Part shown: piece by piece, positions 43,888 to 51,557 of the stretch
How positions within the stretch are numbered: the stretch's first letter is position 1
Layout of the letters: the number at the start of each line of letters is the position of its first letter
From: Selenomonas sp. WCT3
GTDB taxonomy: Bacteria > Bacillota > Negativicutes > Selenomonadales > Selenomonadaceae
NCBI GenBank assembly: GCA_900100835.1
Contig: FNCM01000003.1
Span: 124,001-188,000 of the forward strand
Direction: 5' to 3'
DNA: 64,000 nucleotides
Notes under the pieces: model-generated
The model's input: only the letters and a program-made list of their open reading frames with translations
What the model was told of the DNA's origin: nothing
Databases searched by the model: none
Made by a program: the position numbers and the translations under genes

Positions 43888-45180
43888 ATGAGTTTTAGTA
43901 AGGAATCTGTATCTGTTGCTATGGCCTATGTTGGCGTTTTGGTGGGGGCAGGTCTATCTTCGGGGCAGGACTTGCTGCAGTATTTTTTGAGCTTTGGTGA
44001 AATAGGCTTGGTGGGCGTTCTTGTACTGGGCCTGTTGAATATAGTTTTTGGGCGCATCATTGTGACCCTGGGGTCACATTATCAGTCGAATAATCATCAG
44101 GAAGTCTTGGAGCAGATTGCCCATCCTGTCATCCGGCGTATCATTGACATTACGTTGGTGGTTTCCTGTTTTGCCGTTGGTTTTGTCATGGTCGCTGGGG
44201 CTGGGGCCAATTTACAGCAGCAATTCGGCCTGCCAAGTTGGCTGGGGGCACTACTGTGTTCGGTGCTGATTGCTGTGATTGCGTTTATGGACTTTGATAA
44301 GATTACCCGGGTGCTTGGCGTTTTTACGCCCATCATCGTGGTTATGATTTTAGTGGCAACGGGCTATACCTTTTGGGGTAAGTCTTATGATTTCACGCTC
44401 CTCGATGAGGTGTCGAGGACAATGCGGCCGGCAATGCCGAATGTTTATTTGGCCGTTATCAATTACTTTGCCCTTTGCGTGATGAATGGTGTTTCCATGG
44501 CCTTTGTGCTTGGCGGTTCGGTGGTACGCATTGGCGATGCGGAAAAAGGCGGCGCCTTAGGCGGTGCCCTTATCGGTTTGATTGTGGGCAGTGCTTCGAT
44601 GGCGCTGTTTGCTAATCTCGACAAGGTTAAGGATGTAGAGATTCCGATGCTGACGCTGGTGAATGAGATTCATCCGCTCTTTGCCGGCATTTATGCAGTG
44701 GTCATATTCGCGTTGATTTTCAATACGGCTTTTAGTCTTTACTATGCCACGGCCCGGCGGTTTGCCGGCAGTGATACCAGCAAGATGCGCAAAATCCTTC
44801 TGGCTATTGTGGCGCTGGGTTATGTTTGCAGCTTTGGCGGTTTTTCCCAGCTGGTTGCCTGGATGTATCCGCTGCTTGGGTATATGGGCATCCTGTTGCT
44901 GGCGGTGCTGGCGGTGGCTTGGGTGCAGGAACGGGAGAATATCATTCGGGAGAAATTTTTGCGGCGCAAGATGATACGGCTGCTTTTCCGTAAGTACGAT
45001 GAGGATATGGAATTTCGTCCTGAGCATAAAAAGTTGTTCCGAAAGCTCGGGGAAATGTCGGTGGCCAACACGAAGCAATTGACCCAGGATATCAAGGCCT
45101 ATGCAAAAGAAGTGGCAGAGACGACGGAGGATTTGCAGGAATATGCCCGGGAAAATCTATCCTTGAAAAAGACGATGTGA
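43888..45180 (+). CDS. YkvI-type polytopic membrane protein (APC-like)
   Basis: A 430-residue inner-membrane protein with about ten helices over residues 1-350 and a cytosolic helical tail (~355-430, rich in Lys and Glu). It resembles YkvI-family proteins of Firmicutes, which are related to the amino acid/polyamine transporter fold. The first helix has the broken-helix pattern YVGVLVGAGLSSGQDLLQYF expected of a substrate site. GAAAGGGTG precedes the ATG. The long tail is a possible regulatory part. The substrate is unknown. Confidence 0.8.
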   Translation: MSFSKESVSVAMAYVGVLVGAGLSSGQDLLQYFLSFGEIGLVGVLVLGLLNIVFGRIIVTLGSHYQSNNHQEVLEQIAHPVIRRIIDITLVVSCFAVGFVMVAGAGANLQQQFGLPSWLGALLCSVLIAVIAFMDFDKITRVLGVFTPIIVVMILVATGYTFWGKSYDFTLLDEVSRTMRPAMPNVYLAVINYFALCVMNGVSMAFVLGGSVVRIGDAEKGGALGGALIGLIVGSASMALFANLDKVKDVEIPMLTLVNEIHPLFAGIYAVVIFALIFNTAFSLYYATARRFAGSDTSKMRKILLAIVALGYVCSFGGFSQLVAWMYPLLGYMGILLLAVLAVAWVQERENIIREKFLRRKMIRLLFRKYDEDMEFRPEHKKLFRKLGEMSVANTKQLTQDIKAYAKEVAETTEDLQEYARENLSLKKTM

Positions 45181-45232
45181 TACTGACAAATGGAAGATAA
45201 ATCTGTTAGTGAAAATCGAAGGGCTATCAATA

Positions 45233-45271
45233 AAAACGGACTGACCGGTTAATTCGGTCAGTCCGTTTCTT
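45233..45271. terminator. Bidirectional terminator with TGACC...GGTCA
   Basis: AAACGGACTGACC pairs with GGTCAGTCCGTTT across a 7-base loop. It overlaps the stop codon of the convergent LRAT-type gene and closes the YkvI-type gene. Confidence 0.85.
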
Positions 45272-45716
45272 GGTGTGGGGATGGGAGGGGATTTAACAGC
45301 TGCAGGCAGGAGAGAAGGTAGTCACTTTGGGCGGATTGGGCGATGCCGGTTTTGCACCAAAGGGCAAAGTGTTCACAGTTGTTTAGTAGCAGGTTGTAGC
45401 CCCGTTCGCCTAGTTTGCTGCGGGCCCTGGCGACGGTTTCTTCGGGAGAGAATAATTCGATATCGTCCCCCAGCAGGCGGTGGACGATCCAGTCAAAAAG
45501 TGGCGGACCGGATGGTGTGGTGGAGTTTAACACGTAAATCGTGTCACTGACGCCCTGAAAATCTGCCAGCGTGGTTTCGCTGATGATGCCATCGCTAACC
45601 AAGGGATTTTTTTCTTTGTAGTAGTGGATGACCTGCTGGTTGCCGGCATAGATGCCAAAATGGCGGTAGCCGGTGCGTTTGACGTAAAGGATGTCGCCAG
45701 GTTTTATGGCTGTCAT
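45258..45716 (-). CDS. LRAT/NC-domain protein (permuted papain-like hydrolase)
   Basis: A 152-residue protein of the lecithin:retinol acyltransferase-like superfamily. PGDILYVKRTGYRHFGIYAG carries the catalytic histidine, and NNCEHFALWCK the nucleophile cysteine. Bacterial members may act as acyltransferases, amidases or peptidases; the substrate is unknown. No signal peptide. AGGTGAT is close upstream of the ATG. Convergent with the YkvI-type gene, and its stop lies in that gene's terminator. Confidence 0.88.
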   Translation of the reverse strand: MTAIKPGDILYVKRTGYRHFGIYAGNQQVIHYYKEKNPLVSDGIISETTLADFQGVSDTIYVLNSTTPSGPPLFDWIVHRLLGDDIELFSPEETVARARSKLGERGYNLLLNNCEHFALWCKTGIAQSAQSDYLLSCLQLLNPLPSPHQETD

Positions 45717-45840
45717 GATATCACCTCTTGTGGTACGATGAAAATGGATAATATTGCTTTATTCGCCAGAAAAGGGAAATATCCTTTGCTGGCGAAACTA
45801 TTGATGGAAAAGACTATGATAACCAAAGGTGTGATTTGCT

Positions 45841-46482
45841 ATGGATTATTCGGTGGAATATAGAAAGAGCGGAATGCCCCTGTCGGTGTTTCAGCAAAAT
45901 TATCAAGATATTGGCAACTATCTTGCCTATTGCAAGGCCTGCCCCAACTATAATACGGTTTGGAGTTGTCCGCCCTTGCCCTTTGATGCGGCGGCCTATT
46001 TGGAAAAGTTTCCGTGGATGTATGTGGTGGGGGCTAAGATAAATTTGAGTCCCGAGACGATTAAGCAAGCCGATACGGCGGAGAAGGTCAAAGACATGGG
46101 CTGGAATATTGTGGTGGAAGTAAAGCTGGCGATGGAAGAAAAGATGCGGAAGCTAGAGGCGAAGCTTCCGGGAAGTATGGCGTTATCCTCGGGGGGCTGC
46201 AATCTTTGCTCTGTTTGCAGCCGAGGCGAGGGCACACCTTGCCGCTGGCCGGATAAGATGCGGTATTCCTTAGATGCCTTTGGCTTTAATCTGACCGCAA
46301 TCGCCCGGGAAATGCTGGGAATTGAAATTCAGTGGTGCCAAGACAGGCTGCCTAATTATTTCACCTTGGTTCATGGTATCGCAACGACAGCAGAAATAAC
46401 GGAGAATATGTGGGCGGTCATGGATATGACTTTTGACGAGAAACGCGAGGAAGGACTTGACAAGTCAACTAAGAATCGATAA
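45841..46482 (+). CDS. DUF2284 cysteine-rich metal-binding protein
   Basis: A 213-residue cytosolic protein of DUF2284, annotated as predicted metal-binding. Cysteines occur as YCKACPNYNTVWSCPPLP near the N-terminus and as GGCNLCSVCSRGEGTPCRWP in the middle, probably binding an Fe-S cluster or zinc. Methanogen-type corrinoid and anaerobic pathways often contain this family, but the role here is unknown. The end of the gene contains the palindrome TTGACAAGTCAA. The TetR-type gene starts 48 bases later. Confidence 0.82.
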   Translation: MDYSVEYRKSGMPLSVFQQNYQDIGNYLAYCKACPNYNTVWSCPPLPFDAAAYLEKFPWMYVVGAKINLSPETIKQADTAEKVKDMGWNIVVEVKLAMEEKMRKLEAKLPGSMALSSGGCNLCSVCSRGEGTPCRWPDKMRYSLDAFGFNLTAIAREMLGIEIQWCQDRLPNYFTLVHGIATTAEITENMWAVMDMTFDEKREEGLDKSTKNR

Positions 46483-46492
46483 GATAACATGT

Positions 46493-46502
46493 GTTACGTA
46501 AC
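46493..46502. promoter_or_regulatory. Palindrome before the TetR-type gene
   Basis: GTTACGTAAC is a perfect 10-base palindrome 28 bases before the TetR start codon, flanked by CATG on both sides at longer distance. It is a candidate autoregulatory operator. Confidence 0.4.
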
Positions 46503-46530
46503 GATTGTTTTACATGAAAGGATTAGGTTT

Positions 46531-47154
46531 ATGCCCCCAAAGGTTAAGTTTCAAAAAGAGGAGATTGTCGCAGCTGCACTGGAAGTGGTGCGCAAGAAGG
46601 GAATCGATGCGGTGACGGCGCGAGAGGTGGCAGCGGAGCTTGGCGTATCACCACGGCCAATCTTTACGTGGTTCACGACGATGGAACAGCTGAAGGTTGA
46701 GGTCTATGCCATGGCTAAGCGGCGCTATCGGCAATATATCGAGACGGGGCTCAAAGGCCCGGTGCCGTTTTTGGGCGTTGGCCAGCAGTATATCCAATTT
46801 GCCAAGGAGGAGCCTGAGCTTTACAAGCTGCTTTTTTTGACCAAACCGGATGAGGCGGTGGGCGGTGCTATGGATGCCCTGCATTTTTCCCAGGAGCTTG
46901 TGCGGGAGTCGGTTATGCGCATCTATCACATGGATGGGGCAACGGCGGACAAATATTTTCGCAATCTGTGGCTGGTGGCCTTCAGCTTTGCAACACTCAT
47001 AGTCACCGACGACTGCCCTTATACCGATGAAGAGATGAGCGCGACCTTTACCGAGATGAGTCTTGCCTACTGCAAGGCCTTCAAGGAAGTGCCAGGCTTT
47101 GCTACAGGAGATTTTGACAAGGACGCAATCTTTGGGGCATTGGTCAAGAAGTAA
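46531..47154 (+). CDS. TetR/AcrR family regulator
   Basis: A 207-residue repressor. The N-terminal helix-turn-helix reads IVAAALEVVRKKGIDAVTAREVAAELGVS in pattern, with the recognition helix PRPIFTWFTT; SPRPIF is a common variant of the usual SxxxLYxHF. The C-terminal ligand domain is helical. ATG 46531 has AAAGGA upstream. It precedes genes for a hydrolase, an acetyltransferase and a flavoprotein, with gaps of only 20, 26 and -1 bases; these are likely cotranscribed and under its control. Confidence 0.9.
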   Translation: MPPKVKFQKEEIVAAALEVVRKKGIDAVTAREVAAELGVSPRPIFTWFTTMEQLKVEVYAMAKRRYRQYIETGLKGPVPFLGVGQQYIQFAKEEPELYKLLFLTKPDEAVGGAMDALHFSQELVRESVMRIYHMDGATADKYFRNLWLVAFSFATLIVTDDCPYTDEEMSATFTEMSLAYCKAFKEVPGFATGDFDKDAIFGALVKK

Positions 47155-47174
47155 AGAGAAAGTACGAGGGTATT

Positions 47175-47771
47175 ATGGATATTGTCGTTTACGTCCATGG
47201 GAAGGGCGGAAGTGCAGAGGAGGCTCAGCATTATCGGAAGATTTTTCCCAATGCGAAGGTGCAGGGGCTTGATTATCAGACGTTCACCCCATGGGAAACA
47301 GGAAAGGAAATTCGAGAGACTGTTAGGGAATTCTATAAGAAGTATGATAATGTGCTGCTGATTGCCAACAGCATTGGTGCGTTTTTCAGCATGTGCGGTG
47401 GGATTGATTCATATATTAAGCAGGCCTATTTCATTTCGCCAGTGGTGGATATGGAAAAGCTCATCATGAATATGATGAAGTGGGCGCAGGTCACGGAGGA
47501 AGAATTAAAGGATAAGGGCATTATCCATACGGAATTTGGCGAGGATTTGTCCTGGGAGTATCTATCCTATGTGCGCGAGCATCCGCTGAACTGGACGGTG
47601 CCAACGCAAATCCTGTATGGAGGCAGAGACGAACTGACAGATTACGCGACGATGCGGATTTTTGCCGAGGAACATGGTGCTGGCCTTACCGTAATGGAAG
47701 ATGGTGAGCATTGGTTCCATACGGATGAGCAGATGAAATTTCTGGACGACTGGCTTTTGCGTGTGAAATGA
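47175..47771 (+). CDS. Small alpha/beta hydrolase
   Basis: A 198-residue cytosolic hydrolase. The N-terminus VVYVHGKGGSAEEA is the oxyanion strand, IANSIGAFF the nucleophile elbow (family GxSxG with Asn-Ser), and the late ILYGGRDELTDY and DGEHWFHT supply acid and His. Related to the RBBP9/YdeN and YqiA-type small hydrolases. The substrate is unknown. Second gene of the TetR operon. Confidence 0.86.
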   Translation: MDIVVYVHGKGGSAEEAQHYRKIFPNAKVQGLDYQTFTPWETGKEIRETVREFYKKYDNVLLIANSIGAFFSMCGGIDSYIKQAYFISPVVDMEKLIMNMMKWAQVTEEELKDKGIIHTEFGEDLSWEYLSYVREHPLNWTVPTQILYGGRDELTDYATMRIFAEEHGAGLTVMEDGEHWFHTDEQMKFLDDWLLRVK

Positions 47772-47797
47772 GGTTTTGAGGAAAGCAAGGAGGACTT

Positions 47798-48280
47798 ATG
47801 GTAACGACAGAACGGCTGATACTATATCCGGCAGATGGGATACAGATGGAGCAGGCCATTGCCAAGGTGCAGGATGCAGAACTGAAGAAGGCCTATGAAG
47901 AAATGCTAGTGGGCTGTATAGCCCATCCCCACCAATGGGACTGGTACGCCATGTGGATGATTGAGCGCCACGATGGCGAGCATGTGGGGGATTTATGTTT
48001 TAAGGGATTAAGCAAAAATGGTGTGGCGGAAATCGGCTACGGAATCGAGGAAGAGTACCGTGGGCAGGGATACGCGACGGAGGCTGTACGGGCGGCAATT
48101 TCCTGGGCTTTTGAGCATCCGGGAGTAGAAAAGATTGAGGCGGAGGCCGAGGCGGACAATGCCGCCTCCCAGCGGGTTTTGGATAAATGTTGTTTCCAAG
48201 CCAGCGGGGAAATGGGCGAAGAGGGCCCACGCTATTATCGGAAACGCTTGGGGATTGAGTCGATGATTGAGGTGATATGA
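47798..48280 (+). CDS. GNAT family N-acetyltransferase (RimJ/RimL-like)
   Basis: A 160-residue acetyltransferase. It begins with the RimJ/L-type TERLILYPAD, then has IGYGIEEEYRGQGYATEAVRAA, with the acetyl-CoA loop RGQGYA, and NAASQRVLDKCCF, the usual motif B. The acceptor may be a protein N-terminus, polyamine or antibiotic; this cannot be told. AAGGAGG precedes the ATG. Overlaps the next start by one base. Confidence 0.9.
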   Translation: MVTTERLILYPADGIQMEQAIAKVQDAELKKAYEEMLVGCIAHPHQWDWYAMWMIERHDGEHVGDLCFKGLSKNGVAEIGYGIEEEYRGQGYATEAVRAAISWAFEHPGVEKIEAEAEADNAASQRVLDKCCFQASGEMGEEGPRYYRKRLGIESMIEVI

Positions 48281-48972
48281 TGAAGGTCCTGGTCTTAAAT
48301 GGCAGCCCGAAAAAAGAGAAAAGCGACACGATGCATATTACCCGGGCCTTTGTGCAGGGCATGGAAGATGCCGCGCCGCAGGAGGTTAGTGTCATTGACA
48401 TCGCTGATAAACATATCGAATTCTGTGTGGGGTGTTTTACCTGCAAACGCAATGGTGGTACTTGTGTACACAAGGATGATATGAAATCGCTGATAGCGGA
48501 GATGTTAAAAAGCGAGTTGTTATTGTTTAATTTCCCGCTCTATGGTTATGGTATGCCAGCACAGTTAAAGGCCTTCATTGAGAGGACGATGCCGCTTTCC
48601 TGCATGAAGATGAAGAAGGTTGGTGAGCGTTATGAGCATATCGGGCAGGCGGATTTTGCCCATCTTCGTTATCTGATGATTTGCGGCTGTGGGTTTCCGA
48701 ACAGCAAGGGGAATTTTGAGCCAGCGGTGGCGCAGTTCAAGTTGCTCTTCCCGCGTCAGCATACGATTATTACGGTACCGGAAAGCCCGATGTTCAACGT
48801 GCCGGAAGCGGATATCGTCACCAAGCCGCGGCTTGAGCTGGTGCGGGAAGCCGGGCGGCAGTATGCCACAACTGGTGAGATACCAGCGGATTTGCTGGCG
48901 CAGATTGGTTCGCCAATGATTCCCGAGGAAACCTATGCGGCGATTGCCAATGGAGAACAGGTGGTGAACTGA
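48280..48972 (+). CDS. NADPH-dependent FMN reductase / iron-sulfur flavoprotein-like
   Basis: A 230-residue flavodoxin-fold enzyme. The FMN phosphate loop is VLNGSPKKEKSDT at the N-terminus. CVGCFTCKRNGGTCVHKDD resembles the Fe-S or flavin-adjacent segment of iron-sulfur flavoproteins, and FPLYGYGMPAQLKAFIER the second flavin loop. Likely handles quinones, nitro compounds or electrons. The start at 48280 leaves a 5-base spacer from GAGGTG; ATG 48277 is possible but too close. Last gene of the TetR-led set. Confidence 0.88.
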   Translation: MKVLVLNGSPKKEKSDTMHITRAFVQGMEDAAPQEVSVIDIADKHIEFCVGCFTCKRNGGTCVHKDDMKSLIAEMLKSELLLFNFPLYGYGMPAQLKAFIERTMPLSCMKMKKVGERYEHIGQADFAHLRYLMICGCGFPNSKGNFEPAVAQFKLLFPRQHTIITVPESPMFNVPEADIVTKPRLELVREAGRQYATTGEIPADLLAQIGSPMIPEETYAAIANGEQVVN

Positions 48973-49007
48973 AACAATTCTTTAGGTGTTTCTAAGCCTT
49001 TGGGGTG

Positions 49008-49033
49008 CTATTTTTGTTATAATAAAAATAGCG
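49008..49033 (+). promoter_or_regulatory. Inverted repeat around a TATAAT box before the FlgT-N-like gene
   Basis: GCTATTTTT and AAAAATAGC are a perfect 9-bp inverted repeat, and the TATAAT hexamer (49018-49023) lies in its centre. It may be a promoter under repressor control or a simple AT-rich hairpin. No convincing -35 was found. Confidence 0.45.
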
Positions 49034-49050
49034 AAAGGACGGTGAGGACT

Positions 49051-50133
49051 GTGTGGAAAAAATTGACGGTTTTAGCGAGCTTTCTGGTGATTCCGTCACT
49101 CACGGCATCAGCGGCCGTGGTTACGGTGAACGGTCAGGGCGGCTCGGAGCGAAGTGCTCTGCGGCAGGCCTTACGGCAAGCGATTGAACAGCAGGTCGGC
49201 GTCATGGTGGACAGCCGCAGTTATGTGCAGAATTACCGTCTTATCAATGACCGCATCTATACGCAGGCCGATGGCTATATCAAAAGTTATGAGATACTTG
49301 AACGCACTAAGGATAACGGCATTTATAAGGTAAAGGTGCGCGCCGATGTTTCGGAGCAAAAACTAAGTGCCGCGCTTGGTTCCTATGCGCAGAAAAAGGC
49401 TGTCGTTGGTGCCAATATGCAAGATCCGCGTGTTGGTGTCGTGGCGATGGATCAGCAGGGCACCCGCTATGCGGCTTTAGAAAATGCCGTGATGGAAGGT
49501 CTTGGTGCACAGGGCTATACGCGGATTGTCGATATTGACCAGCTTGACAAGTCCAAACAAAAGCAGCTGCAAGCAGCGGCTCTTTCGGGTGACAAGTCAA
49601 TGATTAAGACGTTGACTTGTCAATTTTCGCTTGACTATCTCGTGACCGTGTCGGTGGATAAGGCTGTCGGCAGTATGGCTGATTATGCGCCTGTGCCGGG
49701 TTTTGAAAATCTCAAGAAGGCAAATGTCACGGTGTCGGTGCGCATGCTAAATGTCAATAATGGCGAGGTTATATACACGGGCGTGTTCAAGGGAAAATCC
49801 GAACGCCGCGGCCCCAATGCCGTAAACGAAGCGATAGCCGAGGCTGCTAAAGGAATACCTGAGGCCATCGGAACGGCGGCACTTAATAAGGCCGCTAATC
49901 CCGAGCAGCATTTGCAGTTAATCATTACGGACAACAAATTGGGCAACATCAGCGAGGCAACAGCAACTTTGCGCGAACTTTCAGGCGTGGGCAACGTCTT
50001 TGTCCGCAGTTCAAGCTTTGGCAACATGATTGTTGACATTGACTTTAACGGCACGGCGCACGATTTTGCGACGGTGCTTGAGGGAAATGGCTGGAAGGTC
50101 TTAGCGATGGGTGCGGAATATATAAAGATATAA
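49051..50133 (+). CDS. Exported protein with FlgT-N / LPP20-like domains
   Basis: A 360-residue exported protein; the signal peptide ends near TASAAV. Residues ~25-110 (GQGGSERSALRQALRQAIEQ, then YVQNYRLINDRIYTQADGYI) match the FlgT N-terminal pattern, a domain also found in other exported Firmicutes proteins. The middle part has a Csg/LPP20-like VGVVAMDQQGTRYAALENAV. No flagellar gene is nearby, so a flagellar role is not supported. The start GTG 49051 gives a normal signal peptide; GTG 49042 is an alternative. The gene contains an inverted pair of TGACnnGTCA palindromes at 49590 and 49613. Confidence 0.75.
   Translation: MWKKLTVLASFLVIPSLTASAAVVTVNGQGGSERSALRQALRQAIEQQVGVMVDSRSYVQNYRLINDRIYTQADGYIKSYEILERTKDNGIYKVKVRADVSEQKLSAALGSYAQKKAVVGANMQDPRVGVVAMDQQGTRYAALENAVMEGLGAQGYTRIVDIDQLDKSKQKQLQAAALSGDKSMIKTLTCQFSLDYLVTVSVDKAVGSMADYAPVPGFENLKKANVTVSVRMLNVNNGEVIYTGVFKGKSERRGPNAVNEAIAEAAKGIPEAIGTAALNKAANPEQHLQLIITDNKLGNISEATATLRELSGVGNVFVRSSSFGNMIVDIDFNGTAHDFATVLEGNGWKVLAMGAEYIKI
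49590..49623. repeat. TGACAAGTCAA / TTGACTTGTCAA pair inside a coding region
   Basis: Two copies of the window's recurrent palindrome lie 12 bases apart in inverted orientation within the FlgT-N-like gene, codons 180-191. The spacing is like that of the terminator versions, but there is no T-tract and the frame stays open. Confidence 0.7.
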
Positions 50134-50184
50134 GAAGGCTAACGAATAGGCAGGAACCATCTGCCTATTCGTGATGAACGACAG

Positions 50185-50226
50185 CGTGCGGTTGACAGGT
50201 CAAAAAGTTGACAAGTCAACCGCACG
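50185..50226. terminator. Terminator with TTGACAGGTCAA and TTGACAAGTCAA
   Basis: CGTGCGGTTGAC pairs with GTCAACCGCACG, and each arm contains one palindrome copy. It separates the FlgT-N-like gene from the convergent DUF805 gene and is followed by TGTTTT. Confidence 0.82.
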
Positions 50227-50260
50227 TGTTTTCGTATCGGGGCATGACCGAATGGTGATT

Positions 50261-50947
50261 TTAATTCGTAACACTTAGTGGGTCAGGGCCGTATTGGTTA
50301 GGGCCCGGTGTACCGGGGATGAAGAGAACATATATGGAGAGGGCGATGTTGAGCACGGGAATAAAATTGCCGATAGCCCACCAGCCAGGACGGTTAAGGT
50401 CGTGCAGACGACGTATCAGCAGCATGATGCTGGGAACCATGATGGCAAGACCTAGCAACCATATTAGAAGGGTACCAAACATTTCATCAATCATCATGCC
50501 GATGGTACCCAATATCAAGGATGCGACTAGGTATATACCCACCAATGCAAGACCTCGCAGGATGTACCGTTTTCGGTTCAATCGGTTGTCATAGCGGAAG
50601 AATTTTTCGGTGATGTTTTTATCGGGGGTATATGGTTCATTGCCGTAGGCAGAAAAGCCAGAGGCAGAAGCCGGATTTTGACCGGGATAAGGTGGCCGAT
50701 TGAAATTGGGAGCGCCGTTGTAGTAAGGCTGACTGGGCTGCTGCATAGGTGGTGGCGTCATGGGCTTTGGTGCGGGGGGGGCTTGCGGTTGCGAATTATG
50801 GAGCGTTTGAGGCGAGGCGGTGGTGCCTGCCGGTGTTGCCTGGGCAGGTGTAGGCGGGATTGAGGCAGTAACGGCGGTACCGCAGGATGGGCAGAATTTT
50901 GCGTCCCCGTCCAATGGAGTGCCGCAGTTGGAACAGAAATTAGACAT
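50261..50947 (-). CDS. Zinc-ribbon DUF805 membrane protein
   Basis: A 228-residue protein in three parts. Residues 1-27 are a zinc ribbon (CSNCGTPLDGDAKFCPSCG). Residues ~28-105 are a Pro/Gln-rich flexible linker. Residues ~110-228 are a DUF805 domain with four hydrophobic segments and the signature RRLHDLNRPGWW. The linker gene sequence contains a run of eight C (G8 at 50774-50781 on the plus strand). Probably an inner-membrane protein with a cytosolic zinc ribbon; function unknown. AGGAGGAATC precedes the ATG on the minus strand. Confidence 0.88.
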   Translation of the reverse strand: MSNFCSNCGTPLDGDAKFCPSCGTAVTASIPPTPAQATPAGTTASPQTLHNSQPQAPPAPKPMTPPPMQQPSQPYYNGAPNFNRPPYPGQNPASASGFSAYGNEPYTPDKNITEKFFRYDNRLNRKRYILRGLALVGIYLVASLILGTIGMMIDEMFGTLLIWLLGLAIMVPSIMLLIRRLHDLNRPGWWAIGNFIPVLNIALSIYVLFIPGTPGPNQYGPDPLSVTN

Positions 50948-51113
50948 AATGATTCCTCCTGACAGATTGCTTCTGTTTGTTATATAGAAGCAGTATTTTG
51001 TTTGCTGAGGAAAAATTCTTCACGAAGCATGAAATTCCTGCTGACAAGTTAAATTGCCAGCAGGAGAGTATAGCGTTGTTTGAAAAAGAAATCTATGTGC
51101 CAAGGAAAAATGC

Positions 51114-51142
51114 TTGACAGGTCGTTTATGCTTCGGTATAAT
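51114..51142 (+). promoter_or_regulatory. Strong sigma-A promoter of the ylxM-ffh operon
   Basis: TTGACA (51114-51119), a 17-base spacer and TATAAT (51137-51142): a consensus match at both hexamers with ideal spacing, 52 bases before ylxM. Confidence 0.92.
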
Positions 51143-51194
51143 AGCAATGTCAAGGAGATGACCTTGGCACATTTTTTTGAAAACAGGTGATGGA

Positions 51195-51557
51195 ATGATG
51201 GAGCAGCTTTTATATCTGTCCGCTTTGTTTGACCTGTATGGCGCACTGCTGACGGAAAAACAGCAGGAATGCCTGCGGATGCATCTGTTTGAAGATTTTT
51301 CGTTGTCGGAAATCGGTGAGGAGCTGGGGATTTCCCGCCAGGCCGTTTACGACAACATCCATCGGTCCGAAAAGGCCATGGAGGCGTATGAAGAAAAGCT
51401 GGGGCTGGTGCGACGCTATCAGGCGGAACGTCAGGAACTGGCTGAGATTTATGAATCCATCGAGGGACTGAAGACTTCGGAGAATGCCTCGAAGGTGGAA
51501 GCAGTCCTAAACCGGCTGAACCCAATATTGGGCCGCAGTCAGGAGGTATCGATTTGA
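51195..51557 (+). CDS. ylxM: YlxM/p13-like helix-turn-helix protein
   Basis: A 120-residue protein associated with the SRP pathway in Firmicutes. The N-terminal half has a sigma-70 region 4-like helix-turn-helix: LTEKQQECLRMHLFEDFSLSEIGEELG, then ISRQAVYDNIHRSE. It is usually encoded next to ffh and thought to modulate SRP. ATG 51195 is used with AGGTGATGG upstream; the frame is open further upstream without a good start. Its last bases overlap the ffh start, so the two are coupled. Confidence 0.9.
   Translation: MMEQLLYLSALFDLYGALLTEKQQECLRMHLFEDFSLSEIGEELGISRQAVYDNIHRSEKAMEAYEEKLGLVRRYQAERQELAEIYESIEGLKTSENASKVEAVLNRLNPILGRSQEVSI

Noticed and set aside
49051..50133. Flagellar assembly protein FlgT
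   Set aside because: Only the N-terminal domain pattern matches, the organism group does not use the Vibrio H-ring, and no flagellar genes are nearby.
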